The translations under genes and the position numbers were made by a program. A DNA stretch of 64,000 bases, taken from NCBI GenBank assembly GCA_938038735.1, contig CALHSW010000076.1, positions 49,223 to 113,222 of the forward strand, written 5' to 3'. Positions 36,065 to 44,964 of the stretch are shown here, piece after piece. Below the pieces are notes generated by a model that searched no databases, was not told where the DNA came from, and was given only the letters and a program-made list of their open reading frames with translations. The first letter of the stretch is position 1. Each line of letters opens with the position of its first letter. Source of the stretch: an uncultured Bacteroidia bacterium. Its GTDB lineage: Bacteria > Bacteroidota > Bacteroidia > Bacteroidales > CAJPTX01.

Positions 36065-37609
36065 ATGGGGCAAGATGAAAAGCGGATCGGCACGGCGCTG
36101 ATTTCGGTATACTATAAAGAGGGGCTGCTCCCCGTGGCGCAGCAGCTAGCGGCGCAGGGGGTGAAGATACTTTCCACGGGCGGAACGTGGCAATTTTTGA
36201 ACGACAACGGCATTGCCGCGCAGAAAGTGGAGGAGCTTACGGGCTATCCATCAATACTCGGAGGGCGCGTGAAGACGCTGCACCCGCTGGTTTTCGGCGG
36301 GATTTTGGCGCGTCGGGGCGAGGAGCAGGACGCAGCGGACGTGGAGCAATACCATATACCGCCAATAGACCTCGTAGTGGTGGATTTGTACCCATTCAGC
36401 GAGACGCTGGCGCAGGGCGGCAGCGAGGCGGAGCTGGTGGAGAAAATTGACATCGGGGGGGTGACGCTGCTACGGGCTGCCGCGAAGAACTACGCGGACG
36501 TGCTGGTGGTGTCATCGCGAGGACAGTATGAGACACTGCTCGATTTGTTGCGCACGGGCAATGGCGCCACCACGCTCACGCAGCGGCGCGCATGGGCTGC
36601 CGAGGCATTCAAGATGACGTGCAGCTACGAAACGAGTATCGCTGCCTACTTTGATGGGAGTGAGGGGCTTGCGAAGGCGGCACGGGACGTGAGCGCTGCG
36701 CTGCTGGGCAAGCAAACCGCAACACGCTACGGGGAAAACCCGCACCAGAAGGGAACTTTCGTGGGCGACCTTGAGGCAATGTTTACCAAGCTGCATGGCA
36801 AGGAGCTATCGTACAACAATTTGCTTGATTTGGATGCGGGTATCGGACTCATTGATGAGTTTCCACGCCCCTCTATGGCGATAGTGAAGCACGGCACGCC
36901 GTGCGGGCTGGCCACGGCACGAACGCTGCCAGAAGCATGGGACAAAGCCCTAGCGGGCGACCCGCAGTCGGCATTCGGGGGAATCATATTGAGCAACGCT
37001 CCCATCGATGCCGAGACGGCGGAACGCATGGATGCCATATTCTTCGAGGCATGCCTTGCGCCCGACTTCACCCCAGATGCTCTATCCATTTTGGAACGGC
37101 GCAAGAACCGCATACTACTCAAGCGAGGCAACGCCACGTTCCTCCCCGTGATGGTGCGTACGGCACTCAACGGATTCCTGCTTCAGGATCGGGACAGCAA
37201 GGTGCATGATGACATTTCAGACCGTTGCGTAACGGTTGTGGCCGCGAGCGAGGAGCAGCAGCTCGACTTGCTCTACGCCAATCGGGCGGTGAAGCATTGC
37301 AAAAGCAACGCCATCACCATTTTTAAACAGGGACAGCTAATCGGCGTTGGCGCCGGCGAAACGAGCCGCGTGGATGCCGTGCGGCACGCAATAGAGAAGG
37401 CGCAACACTACGGGCATTCGCTCGCGGGGGCAGTGCTGGCATCCGATGCGTACTTCCCATTCTCCGACTCGGTGGAGACCGCGGCGGCAGCTGGCATTAC
37501 GGCCATCATACAGCCCGGCGGCTCCATTCGCGACGCAGAGTCCATCGAGGCCGCCAATAGGCTGGGCATCGCCATGTACGCCACGGGGTATCGTCATTTT
37601 AAGCATTAA
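36065..37609 (+). CDS. purH: Bifunctional AICAR formyltransferase / IMP cyclohydrolase
   Basis: Catalyses the last two steps of IMP synthesis. In the 514-aa protein, residues 1-195 are the IMP cyclohydrolase (MGS-like) domain with LISVYYKEGLLPVAQQL, LSTGGTWQFL and GGRVKTLHPLVFGGIL. The rest is the formyltransferase, with RYGENPHQKG, AIVKHGTPCGLA, AFGGIILSNAP and the C-terminal ASDAYFPFSDSVE...IIQPGGSIRD signature. The start is ATG 36065; a TTG 15 bp upstream is in frame but unnecessary. mreB follows after 19 bp, and purH ahead of mreBCD is a common Bacteroidales arrangement. Confidence 0.97.
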   Translation: MGQDEKRIGTALISVYYKEGLLPVAQQLAAQGVKILSTGGTWQFLNDNGIAAQKVEELTGYPSILGGRVKTLHPLVFGGILARRGEEQDAADVEQYHIPPIDLVVVDLYPFSETLAQGGSEAELVEKIDIGGVTLLRAAAKNYADVLVVSSRGQYETLLDLLRTGNGATTLTQRRAWAAEAFKMTCSYETSIAAYFDGSEGLAKAARDVSAALLGKQTATRYGENPHQKGTFVGDLEAMFTKLHGKELSYNNLLDLDAGIGLIDEFPRPSMAIVKHGTPCGLATARTLPEAWDKALAGDPQSAFGGIILSNAPIDAETAERMDAIFFEACLAPDFTPDALSILERRKNRILLKRGNATFLPVMVRTALNGFLLQDRDSKVHDDISDRCVTVVAASEEQQLDLLYANRAVKHCKSNAITIFKQGQLIGVGAGETSRVDAVRHAIEKAQHYGHSLAGAVLASDAYFPFSDSVETAAAAGITAIIQPGGSIRDAESIEAANRLGIAMYATGYRHFKH

Positions 37610-37628
37610 ATTCATTACGAAACTAACA

Positions 37629-38660
37629 ATGGGATTATTCTCGTTTTTCACGCAAGAGCTTGCTATCGATTTGGGCACGGCCAATACGATTATCATCCAC
37701 AACGACAAGGTGGTTGTGGACGAGCCGTCAATTGTGGCCATTGACCGAACCGATAATAAGCTGATAGCCATCGGGAAGGAGGCGCGCGCCATGCAGGGCA
37801 AGACGCACGAGCATATCCAGACCATCCGTCCGCTCCGCGATGGGGTTATAGCCGACTTCGACGCTTGCGAACAGATGATGCGCGGTATGATTCGCCTCAT
37901 CAATAAGCGTAAACGCCTATTCTCACCCGCGCTACGCATGGTGGTGTGCGTGCCGAGCGGCAGCACGGAGGTGGAGCTGCGGGCCGTGCGCGATAGCGCA
38001 GAGCAGGCCGATGGGCGCGACGTTTACATGATTTACGAACCCATGGCGGCGGCGCTGGGTATAGGTATCGATGTGGACGAGCCGAACGGCAGCATGGTGG
38101 TTGACATCGGGGGGGGCACCACCGAGATCGCGGTGATTACGCTGGGCGGTATCGCCTGCAACATGAGCGAACGCATCGCGGGCGATGGCTTTACGGCTGA
38201 CATCCAGGCCTACATGCGGCGGCAGCACAATATCAAAATCGGTGAACGCACCGCGGAGGATATAAAAATCGCTGTGGGTGCTGCGCTGGCTGACCTTGAG
38301 AACCCGCCAGAGGATTTCGTGGTGCATGGCCCTAATCTCATGAGCAACCTCCCCGTGGAGGTGCCGGTAAACTACCAGGAGATTGCGCACTGCCTCGAGA
38401 AGTCGCTTAGCAAGATTGAGGGCGCCATCATCAGCGTGCTGGAGCAAACGCCGCCGGAACTGTATGCCGACATAGTGCATCGGGGCATTTACCTCACGGG
38501 CGGAGGCGCATTGCTGCGTGGACTCGATAAGCGGCTACAGGATAGGATAAAGATTAAGTTCATCGTGGCTGAGGATCCGCTGCACGCAGTGGCGCGGGGC
38601 ACTGGCATAGCGTTAAAGCGGGTAGATCAAAAGGAGAAATGCCCCTACCTGATTCGGTAG
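37629..38660 (+). CDS. mreB: Rod shape-determining protein MreB
   Basis: Actin-like filament protein that orients cell-wall elongation on the inner face of the membrane. It has 343 aa. Phosphate-1 motif: LAIDLGTANTIIIH. The linker KEARAMQGKTHEHIQTIRPLRDGVIADF, phosphate-2 MVVDIGGGTTEIAVI and adenosine motif LTGGGALLRGLD follow the family. The amphipathic N-terminus MGLFSFFTQE suits membrane contact. The start ATG 37629 is 19 bp after purH; a longer in-frame ORF reading back into purH is not used. It implies a rod or short-rod cell shape. Confidence 0.96.
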   Translation: MGLFSFFTQELAIDLGTANTIIIHNDKVVVDEPSIVAIDRTDNKLIAIGKEARAMQGKTHEHIQTIRPLRDGVIADFDACEQMMRGMIRLINKRKRLFSPALRMVVCVPSGSTEVELRAVRDSAEQADGRDVYMIYEPMAAALGIGIDVDEPNGSMVVDIGGGTTEIAVITLGGIACNMSERIAGDGFTADIQAYMRRQHNIKIGERTAEDIKIAVGAALADLENPPEDFVVHGPNLMSNLPVEVPVNYQEIAHCLEKSLSKIEGAIISVLEQTPPELYADIVHRGIYLTGGGALLRGLDKRLQDRIKIKFIVAEDPLHAVARGTGIALKRVDQKEKCPYLIR

Positions 38661-38677
38661 GAGCGGCGTAGGTTGGT

Positions 38678-39511
38678 ATGCATTCGCTACTGCGTTTTCT
38701 TGCACGCTACCAGCACGTGCTGCTTTTCGTAGTGTTGCTAAGCGTAGGGTTATACCTAACGTTTGGGTACAACACTTACCAGCGGGCGCGTGCTGGCTAC
38801 GTTTTGAAGCGGGGAAAAGCTGCGATCGACTCAAAATTCAATCTTATAACCGGCTATTTCGGCCTCGTAGAGGTCAATGAGCGATTAGCGGATGAAAATA
38901 TACAGCTACGCAACGAGCTGGCACTACGCTACGTGCAACGGAACATTGACTCCACGCTGACGAACGATACCATTTATAGGCGGGAGGGCGACTACGTCTC
39001 CGCACGAATCGTTAGCAATTCCGTCTCGAAGCAACACAACTTCTTCATCATGGAGGGAGGGGAACGAGTTGGAATAGCACCACAGATGCCCGTGTTTTCC
39101 AATGGGGCTGTGGCGGGGATTGTGATAGCGGCGTCGCCGCGCTACGCGGAAGCAATATCGCTTCTCAACACCGATCTTAAGATTTCGGCCGTACTCTCCA
39201 AGAGCGGCGATGTGGGGTCGGTGTCGTGGGATGGCCTATCGTATACCTCCGCCCTACTCCACGACATCCCGCACCACGTAACCCCTGCTCCGGGCGACTC
39301 GGTGGTGACGAGCGGCTATTCCAATATCTTTCCGTATGGGATGCTTATCGGTTTCGTTGATAGGGTAGAAACGCAGGGAGCAGATTTTAACACGGTGCGT
39401 ATACGTCTAGCCACGGATTTCAACCGTCTGCGGCACGTGTCCATATTCAAGAAAGCCCACCGAGAGGAAATCGATTCTCTCATAAATCTGCCAGGGGTCA
39501 ATGAGCAATAG
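38678..39511 (+). CDS. mreC: Rod shape-determining protein MreC
   Basis: Bitopic scaffold linking MreB to the periplasmic PBP2. The 277-aa protein has a short cytoplasmic N-terminus, one membrane helix (about 13-30), a coiled coil (about 55-85) and the two beta-domains. The latter contain GIAPQMPVFSNGAVAGIV, SGDVGSVSWDG and TSGYSNIFPYGMLIGFV, all typical of MreC. It is 17 bp downstream of mreB and its last 11 bases overlap mreD. Confidence 0.94.
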   Translation: MHSLLRFLARYQHVLLFVVLLSVGLYLTFGYNTYQRARAGYVLKRGKAAIDSKFNLITGYFGLVEVNERLADENIQLRNELALRYVQRNIDSTLTNDTIYRREGDYVSARIVSNSVSKQHNFFIMEGGERVGIAPQMPVFSNGAVAGIVIAASPRYAEAISLLNTDLKISAVLSKSGDVGSVSWDGLSYTSALLHDIPHHVTPAPGDSVVTSGYSNIFPYGMLIGFVDRVETQGADFNTVRIRLATDFNRLRHVSIFKKAHREEIDSLINLPGVNEQ

Positions 39512-39986
39512 GGTTTGGCAATTCGTACTACTTTTTTTCGGGTTGCTGGCGTTGCAGGTACTCCTGTTCAGCAACATAGAGCTTTTCGGATTCCTTAGCC
39601 CCTACGTCTACGTGCTTTTCATTCTCCTTTTGCCCGTGGACATCTCCCCCATGGTGGCGATGCCATTGGCTTTCATGCAGGGGTTGAGCATCGACCTATT
39701 CGCCTCATCGCTAGGGCTTCATGCCACAGCTTCCACGATTTTAGCCTTTATACGACCATACGTGCTGCGCCGCTTTGTCGATCGCGAGTCGGAGAAATCG
39801 TCTATACTGCCCACGATGAGGAATTTGGGGACAGTTCGCACCCTGCAATACGTGCTGATAGGGGTTTCCATCCACCATCTAGCACTCTACCTGCTTTCTG
39901 CCGCTAGTTTGGTTTCACGCTTTAGGCAACATCCTTTTCACCAGCATGCTGCTCCTAGTAGCCCTAGCGCTTGTCTCCACGCCTAG
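39501..39986 (+). CDS. mreD: Rod shape-determining protein MreD, apparently frameshifted near the C-terminus
   Basis: Small polytopic membrane protein of the elongasome. The frame from ATG 39501 reads as MreD through about residue 136 (NIELFGFLSPYVYVLFILLLP, FMQGLSIDLFASSLGLHATAS, HHLALYLL). It then becomes a non-membrane tail (SRFRQHPFHQHAAPSSPS) ending at 39986. In the +1 frame the same DNA reads LVWFHALGNILFTSMLLLVALALVS, a proper last membrane helix, and ends with a TGA at 40015-40017 that overlaps the mrdA start in ATGA. The shift must occur between 39883 and about 39912, because a stop precedes it in the +1 frame. The full product would be about 171 aa, near the usual length. This could be a sequence error, a real mutation or programmed frameshifting. 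Confidence 0.85.
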   Translation: MSNRVWQFVLLFFGLLALQVLLFSNIELFGFLSPYVYVLFILLLPVDISPMVAMPLAFMQGLSIDLFASSLGLHATASTILAFIRPYVLRRFVDRESEKSSILPTMRNLGTVRTLQYVLIGVSIHHLALYLLSAASLVSRFRQHPFHQHAAPSSPSACLHA

Positions 39987-40013
39987 TGCATCCCATAAGC
40001 GGCAGCAACGGCT

Positions 40014-41864
40014 ATGAACAACACCACCCCTGCCAATCGGTACATCGTAGTGATGGGCATAATGCTCATTGCATTCATTGCCATTGCAATACAACTATTC
40101 AGAATTCAAGTTTTCGATGAATCGTACAAGCTGTCAGCGGATAGCAACGTGCTTCGTCGGGTCATTCAGTACCCCGCCCGCGGAATCATCTACGACCGCC
40201 ATGGGGAGATGCTAGTGTACAACGTTGCGGCGTACGATTTGGTCGTGGTGCCCAGGCAGGTGCGCGCCTTTGACACCGCCAAGATGGCGGAACTGCTCGA
40301 TATGCCGATAGAACAGATTCGGATGGCACTCACCGCGGCCAAGCACTACTCGTACTATAAAGAGTCAATAGTAGCACGGCAGATTTCCCCCGAAACCTAC
40401 GGGAAGCTGCAGGAGTACCTCTTCCAATTCCCCGGGTTCTACGCGCAGGCCCGTTCCCTGCGGCGCTACCCTCGCCCTATTGCAGCGCACTTGCTAGGCT
40501 ACATTGGCGAAGTTACCCCTAGCACGATTGAAGCCAATCCGTACTACCGCGCGGGCGATTACATTGGTATAAGCGGTATTGAGAAGTCGTACGAGACGGC
40601 ACTCCGCGGGCAGCGCGGCGTGAAGATACTCATGGTAGATGTCCATAATCGTATAAAGGGTTCATATGCTGATGGCAAGAACGACACGATCGCCCTGGCA
40701 GGGAATGACCTACACCTCTCGCTAGATGCCAAGCTGCAGGAGTATGGGGAAAAGCTAATGGAGAACCGCCGCGGCAGCGTGGTGGCCCTTGACCCACGCA
40801 ATGGAGAAATATTGGCACTCGTATCAACGCCCAACTACGATCCGAACCTCCTAGTGGGGCGGGCCCGCTCCGGCAACTACACCGCGCTAGATAGCAACCG
40901 GCGGAAGCCCCTTTTTAACCGCGCCTTGATGGCACTCTATCCCCCCGGCTCTACATTCAAAGTAGTCAATGCGCTCATCGGCCTCCAAAAAGGTACCGCC
41001 TACGAGCGAGAGGGGCACGAATGCCACGGCCGCTACCCTGTCGGGCGGGGCGTGGGATGCCACAACCACCCCTACCCTGCCACCATGAAGGATGCCATAA
41101 AAATGTCGTGCAACGCCTACTTCTGCTACGTTTTCCGAAACATCCTCGACTACGGGCGTCAGGGAGCTATTGATTCTTCCTTTACGCAGTGGGAGGAAAG
41201 CGTAAAGCATTTTGGCTTCGGCCATCGGCTAGGCGTTGACCTCCCGGGGGAGCTGCCAGGCATTGTTCCTACAACCGATTTTTATAATCGCTACTTCCGC
41301 AAGGGCGGCTGGAGTTCGCTTACTATCATCTCGCTGGCTATTGGCCAGGGGGAGCTAAGCAATACGCCGCTACAAATGGCCAATTTGGCAGCAACGATTG
41401 CCAATAGGGGATACTACTTCACGCCGCACGTGGTGCACTGCGTAGGCGAAGGAGATACCGTAAAGCCATCTGAGAAGCACTTCGTAGGCATTGACTCGGC
41501 ACACTTCGCTCCGGTGGTTGAGGGTATGTTTGAAGCGGTTAATTCGGGCTGGGGGAGCGGCGGCACGGGGTGGAGAGCCGGCGTGCCGGGGCTAGATGTA
41601 TGCGGGAAGACGGGCACAGCGCAGAATCCACACGGAGAGGATCACTCCGTCTTTATCTCCTTCGCCCCTAAAGACGACCCCAAAATAGCCATCGCGGTGT
41701 ATGTAGAAAACGCAGGTGCAGGGGGGCGTTGGGCAGCCCCTGTGGCAGGGCTCATGATAGAGCAATACCTCACCGACACGGTGAAGAATGCTGCTATGGA
41801 GAAGTGGGTGCTAGATGGAGGCCTTCAGCAGCTTCAAGAGGAGGGCATCGCCCCATTAGAATAA
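40014..41864 (+). CDS. mrdA: Penicillin-binding protein 2 (peptidoglycan D,D-transpeptidase MrdA)
   Basis: Class B PBP that crosslinks peptidoglycan during elongation. The 616-aa protein has an N-terminal anchor (about 10-31), then a dimerisation/pedestal domain starting at YPARGIIYDRHGEML. The transpeptidase domain carries catalytic S313-T-F-K, S365-C-N and K532-T-G. A CHGR...GCHNH insertion between the first two motifs (about 338-352) is typical of PBP2. The ATG overlaps the presumed true mreD stop in ATGA, indicating translational coupling. A hairpin follows and no rodA gene comes after, although rodA commonly completes this cluster in Bacteroidales. Confidence 0.96.
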   Translation: MNNTTPANRYIVVMGIMLIAFIAIAIQLFRIQVFDESYKLSADSNVLRRVIQYPARGIIYDRHGEMLVYNVAAYDLVVVPRQVRAFDTAKMAELLDMPIEQIRMALTAAKHYSYYKESIVARQISPETYGKLQEYLFQFPGFYAQARSLRRYPRPIAAHLLGYIGEVTPSTIEANPYYRAGDYIGISGIEKSYETALRGQRGVKILMVDVHNRIKGSYADGKNDTIALAGNDLHLSLDAKLQEYGEKLMENRRGSVVALDPRNGEILALVSTPNYDPNLLVGRARSGNYTALDSNRRKPLFNRALMALYPPGSTFKVVNALIGLQKGTAYEREGHECHGRYPVGRGVGCHNHPYPATMKDAIKMSCNAYFCYVFRNILDYGRQGAIDSSFTQWEESVKHFGFGHRLGVDLPGELPGIVPTTDFYNRYFRKGGWSSLTIISLAIGQGELSNTPLQMANLAATIANRGYYFTPHVVHCVGEGDTVKPSEKHFVGIDSAHFAPVVEGMFEAVNSGWGSGGTGWRAGVPGLDVCGKTGTAQNPHGEDHSVFISFAPKDDPKIAIAVYVENAGAGGRWAAPVAGLMIEQYLTDTVKNAAMEKWVLDGGLQQLQEEGIAPLE

Positions 41865-41873
41865 GGGCAAAAG

Positions 41874-41904
41874 GAAGGGGGGCCGCTTGCAGCAGCCCCC
41901 CTTC
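41874..41904. terminator. Hairpin between convergent mrdA and pheT
   Basis: GAAGGGGGGC (41874-41883) and GCCCCCCTTC (41895-41904) pair perfectly around an 11-base loop. On the minus strand it is followed by CTTTTG, so it suits pheT better than mrdA. Confidence 0.75.
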
Positions 41905-41944
41905 AAACATAAAAGACTCATAGCGGCACCGTGGCCACAGCAGT

Positions 41945-44482
41945 TTAGCTGCGCAACGTGGCGCCTAGCTCCTTGGCAAACGCATCGGCAAGACGTTGCA
42001 TACACCCATCAATAGTAACATCATCGAGGGTGGCACGCTCATTTTGCAGAATGAACTTCACCGCGTACGACTTCTTTCCCTCAGGGATTTTGTCCCCTTC
42101 GTACACATCGAATAGAGCCATCCGCTTGAGTAGGCTCCCCGCTGTGCGACGCGCCACATGCTCCACCTGCGCGTAGGCAACCCTCTTATCGAGTAGAAGA
42201 GCCAAGTCACGCCGTACCTCAGGGAATTGGGGTAACTCTTCAAACTCTATGTGTTTCTTCTCCCACAGGGCGGCAATCGCGCCCCACTCAATCTCAGCGA
42301 AGAAGACCGGTTGCTTAATCTCGTACCGCATTAGCAGGTTCTCATCAACCTCTCCAAAACGGCATAAGTCATTGCCCTTCTTTCCGAGGGATATGGTTGC
42401 TGCACTGGATAGGAAACCGCCCGACGTTTCGCGGTAGTATACGCTACGAAGGTCAATTCCCGCCTGATGGAGAATGGTCTCGCAGTACCCCTTTAGGTGG
42501 TACGTATCGTAGGGTTGCTTCACATCGTTCCAAACCCCCTCCGCGTTACTTCCACATAGCCACAGCCCAAGGCGTGGATTCTCCGTATAGCCGAACAGCG
42601 GGTCGTTTGTCTTTTTCCCCTCCTCTTCGTATGTGTAGCAATGCCCGAATTCACACAGTTTGAGATTCGTACGTTGGCGGCTAATGTTACGGGCAATGGC
42701 ATCAAGTCCTCCGAGCAGCAGCGTGGGGCGTAGCACGTCCAGATCAATGCTGCGCGGGTTCATAATTTTCACAATGTGCCGCCCTTCGTAGGTTAGCTGA
42801 TCGTTGTAGTCTTCGCTGCTATTCAACGAATTACACATTATTTCATGGAAACCTGCCCCAACCAGCATAAGACGCACGGTTCGTTCGTGCTGCGCAATGG
42901 CGGAGCGCGCTTCTCGGTCAAGAGCCACACTCATTTTGTTGGAGATGGGCACCCTATCGTAACCGTACAAACGTAGTAAATCCTCCGCTACGTCCTCCAT
43001 GCGCGTTACGTCTACACGGTAGTACGGCACCTTGAGTTCATACTTCCCCGCGCCGATGGGCCTATAGTCAATCTCCAATCCTTCAAAAAGCGTTTCAAGC
43101 TCCCGTTGGGAGAGGGAAACGCCCATAAGGATGTTGGCTCGCTGGGAGTCAAATATGATGGGGTCGTGTTCTAGCGGGCGTGGGTAGGTATCAATAACGT
43201 TTCCATCGATGCTGCCGCCCGCAGTTTCAAGGATCAGTTCAGCAGCCCTGCGTAGCGCGGTGATGGTAAAGGCGGGGTCAACCCCTCTTTCAAAACGGTA
43301 CGAGGCATCGGTTTGAAGGCCGAAACGCCGCGCCGTTTTACGCACTACGACTGGGTCAAATACAGCACTTTCCAAAAACAAATCTGTGGTGGTTTCGCTA
43401 ATCCCAGAGTCCTTGCCCCCGAAAACCCCTGCAAGGCAAAGTGGGGTATCATCGTGGCATATCGCCAAGTCGTTCCCGCTGAGCGTTCTTTCCTGCCCAT
43501 CAAGGGTTGTGAATTTAGTTCCCTCCGCCGGGAACTTAACGCTGACCCGCCGGGAGGGGAACGCCTTGAGGTCAAACGCATGCAGCGGTTGCCCTAGCTC
43601 CAGCATAACGAAGTTGGTTATATCAACCACGTTACAAATCGGTTTAAGTCCGACAGCCATGAGCCGTTCGGCTATCCACGACGGGGACTCTTTAATCGTC
43701 ACGCCTCGAATTGTTAGCCCTGCGTAGCGAATGCACCCCTTGGAATCGACGCTACCAAAATCTACCTGGGTAGCACTTTTTTCTACTGTTGACTTCGCCT
43801 TAGCCCTATCAGCTTTACCACCTGTAGCCCCATAGGGTATCCTATCCAGCTCTTCGCCTAGGGGCAAGTTAATGGTGGGCAGCTTGGCTTTGGTAGGCAC
43901 CTTCTGATTTAGATACGCTGCGATGTCCCTCGCCACGCCGTAGTGGGAAAGCGCATCAGCTCTATTTGCGGTAATTCCAATAGAAAAAACGTAATCCAAC
44001 AGCTCTGGGTACTGCAACGCCACCGGCGTACCCACCTTCGCCTCTTTCGCTAGCTCAATAATCCCATCGTGCGATGTGCCCACGCCGATCTCATCCTCTG
44101 CGCACAGCATGCCTTCAGACTCTTCGCCCCGAATTTTTGCCCGCTTAATGGTCATTGTCTCCCCGCTAACGCTATGTAGCTCCGTGCCAACGGGTGCAAC
44201 AACCACCTTAAGACCTACTGCAACGCTAGGAGCTCCGCAAACAATACGTAGGGGTTGATCGGCACCAACGTTTACAGTCGTCACGTGCAACCTATCGGCA
44301 TTGGGGTGCTTTTCGCACGTCAACACCTCTCCGACTATCAACCCCTTCAAGCCCCCTTGCACCTTCCCCTGAACCGTCAGATCCTCAATCTCAAGCCCTA
44401 TTGCCGTTAATATTTTACTAACCTCTTCAGCATCGTGATTTAACGGCACGTATTGCCTCAGCCAATTGTATGATATCTCCAT
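41945..44482 (-). CDS. pheT: Phenylalanine--tRNA ligase beta subunit
   Basis: Charges tRNA-Phe as an alpha2-beta2 complex; the tRNA substrate itself is encoded at the end of this window. The 845-aa protein opens with MEISYNWLRQYV, then a tRNA-binding EMAP-like domain (about 40-150; VGEVLTCEKHPNADRLHVTTVNVG). Next come the B3/B4 editing region (VVDITNFVMLELGQPLHAFDL), B5 (about 425-490), the catalytic-like domain and a C-terminal ferredoxin-fold anticodon-binding domain (about 750-845; LPQFPEVRRDLALLLD). pheS is not in the window. It follows the small T9SS-domain gene by 49 bp. Confidence 0.96.
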   Translation of the reverse strand: MEISYNWLRQYVPLNHDAEEVSKILTAIGLEIEDLTVQGKVQGGLKGLIVGEVLTCEKHPNADRLHVTTVNVGADQPLRIVCGAPSVAVGLKVVVAPVGTELHSVSGETMTIKRAKIRGEESEGMLCAEDEIGVGTSHDGIIELAKEAKVGTPVALQYPELLDYVFSIGITANRADALSHYGVARDIAAYLNQKVPTKAKLPTINLPLGEELDRIPYGATGGKADRAKAKSTVEKSATQVDFGSVDSKGCIRYAGLTIRGVTIKESPSWIAERLMAVGLKPICNVVDITNFVMLELGQPLHAFDLKAFPSRRVSVKFPAEGTKFTTLDGQERTLSGNDLAICHDDTPLCLAGVFGGKDSGISETTTDLFLESAVFDPVVVRKTARRFGLQTDASYRFERGVDPAFTITALRRAAELILETAGGSIDGNVIDTYPRPLEHDPIIFDSQRANILMGVSLSQRELETLFEGLEIDYRPIGAGKYELKVPYYRVDVTRMEDVAEDLLRLYGYDRVPISNKMSVALDREARSAIAQHERTVRLMLVGAGFHEIMCNSLNSSEDYNDQLTYEGRHIVKIMNPRSIDLDVLRPTLLLGGLDAIARNISRQRTNLKLCEFGHCYTYEEEGKKTNDPLFGYTENPRLGLWLCGSNAEGVWNDVKQPYDTYHLKGYCETILHQAGIDLRSVYYRETSGGFLSSAATISLGKKGNDLCRFGEVDENLLMRYEIKQPVFFAEIEWGAIAALWEKKHIEFEELPQFPEVRRDLALLLDKRVAYAQVEHVARRTAGSLLKRMALFDVYEGDKIPEGKKSYAVKFILQNERATLDDVTIDGCMQRLADAFAKELGATLRS

Positions 44483-44531
44483 CGTCCTTGCTCGCTTTGT
44501 CTACCTTCCTACTTCTGTACGCTCTCTCCTA

Positions 44532-44912
44532 CTACTGCCCCTTTTCTCCTGCTGGAGCTTGCGTGTCCTTACTCGTAGAGAGGTAAATGAAACCCTTACT
44601 GTTCTCGTAGCTATGCGCGGGATCTTTAAGGATGTAGTAGTAAATGCCGTCCGCTATCTTTTGTCCCCGCTGATTCAATCCATCCCATACTATGAGTTTC
44701 CCCTCAGCCCTATACACTTCCCCACCATCCCGATTATAAACCACAAAGAGCATGGATTCGGTACTTTCTAGGGTGATATTGTCGTTGATACCATCCCCAT
44801 TCGGCGTGAAGACATTTGGCACCTTCTTTTGAGGATCCTCGGCCCGCAGTGGCAAAGCCACAACGAATGCAACCGTAAGGCATAGCAGCCCGACCAAAAC
44901 TCTCTTTTGCAT
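44532..44912 (-). CDS. Small exported protein consisting of a T9SS type B (gliding-motility) C-terminal domain
   Basis: A 126-aa protein: signal peptide (MQKRVLVGLLCLTVAFVVALP, cleavage near LRAED), then a single domain with VPNVFTPNGDGINDNITL, FVVYNRDGGEVYRAEG, VWDGLNQRGQKIADGIYYYIL. This is the CHU_C / gliding-motility-associated C-terminal domain that normally sits at the end of large cargo of the type IX secretion system. Here it makes up almost the entire mature protein, followed by a short polar tail. Starts at 44927 and 44936 are also possible. Neighbours are the AI-2E-type permease (52 bp upstream) and pheT (49 bp downstream), which do not suggest a function. Confidence 0.82.
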   Translation of the reverse strand: MQKRVLVGLLCLTVAFVVALPLRAEDPQKKVPNVFTPNGDGINDNITLESTESMLFVVYNRDGGEVYRAEGKLIVWDGLNQRGQKIADGIYYYILKDPAHSYENSKGFIYLSTSKDTQAPAGEKGQ

Positions 44913-44964
44913 CTCAGTTCTTCCCATTGCGTTCATTCCTGAAAATTTATTCTCCTCACTTCCC

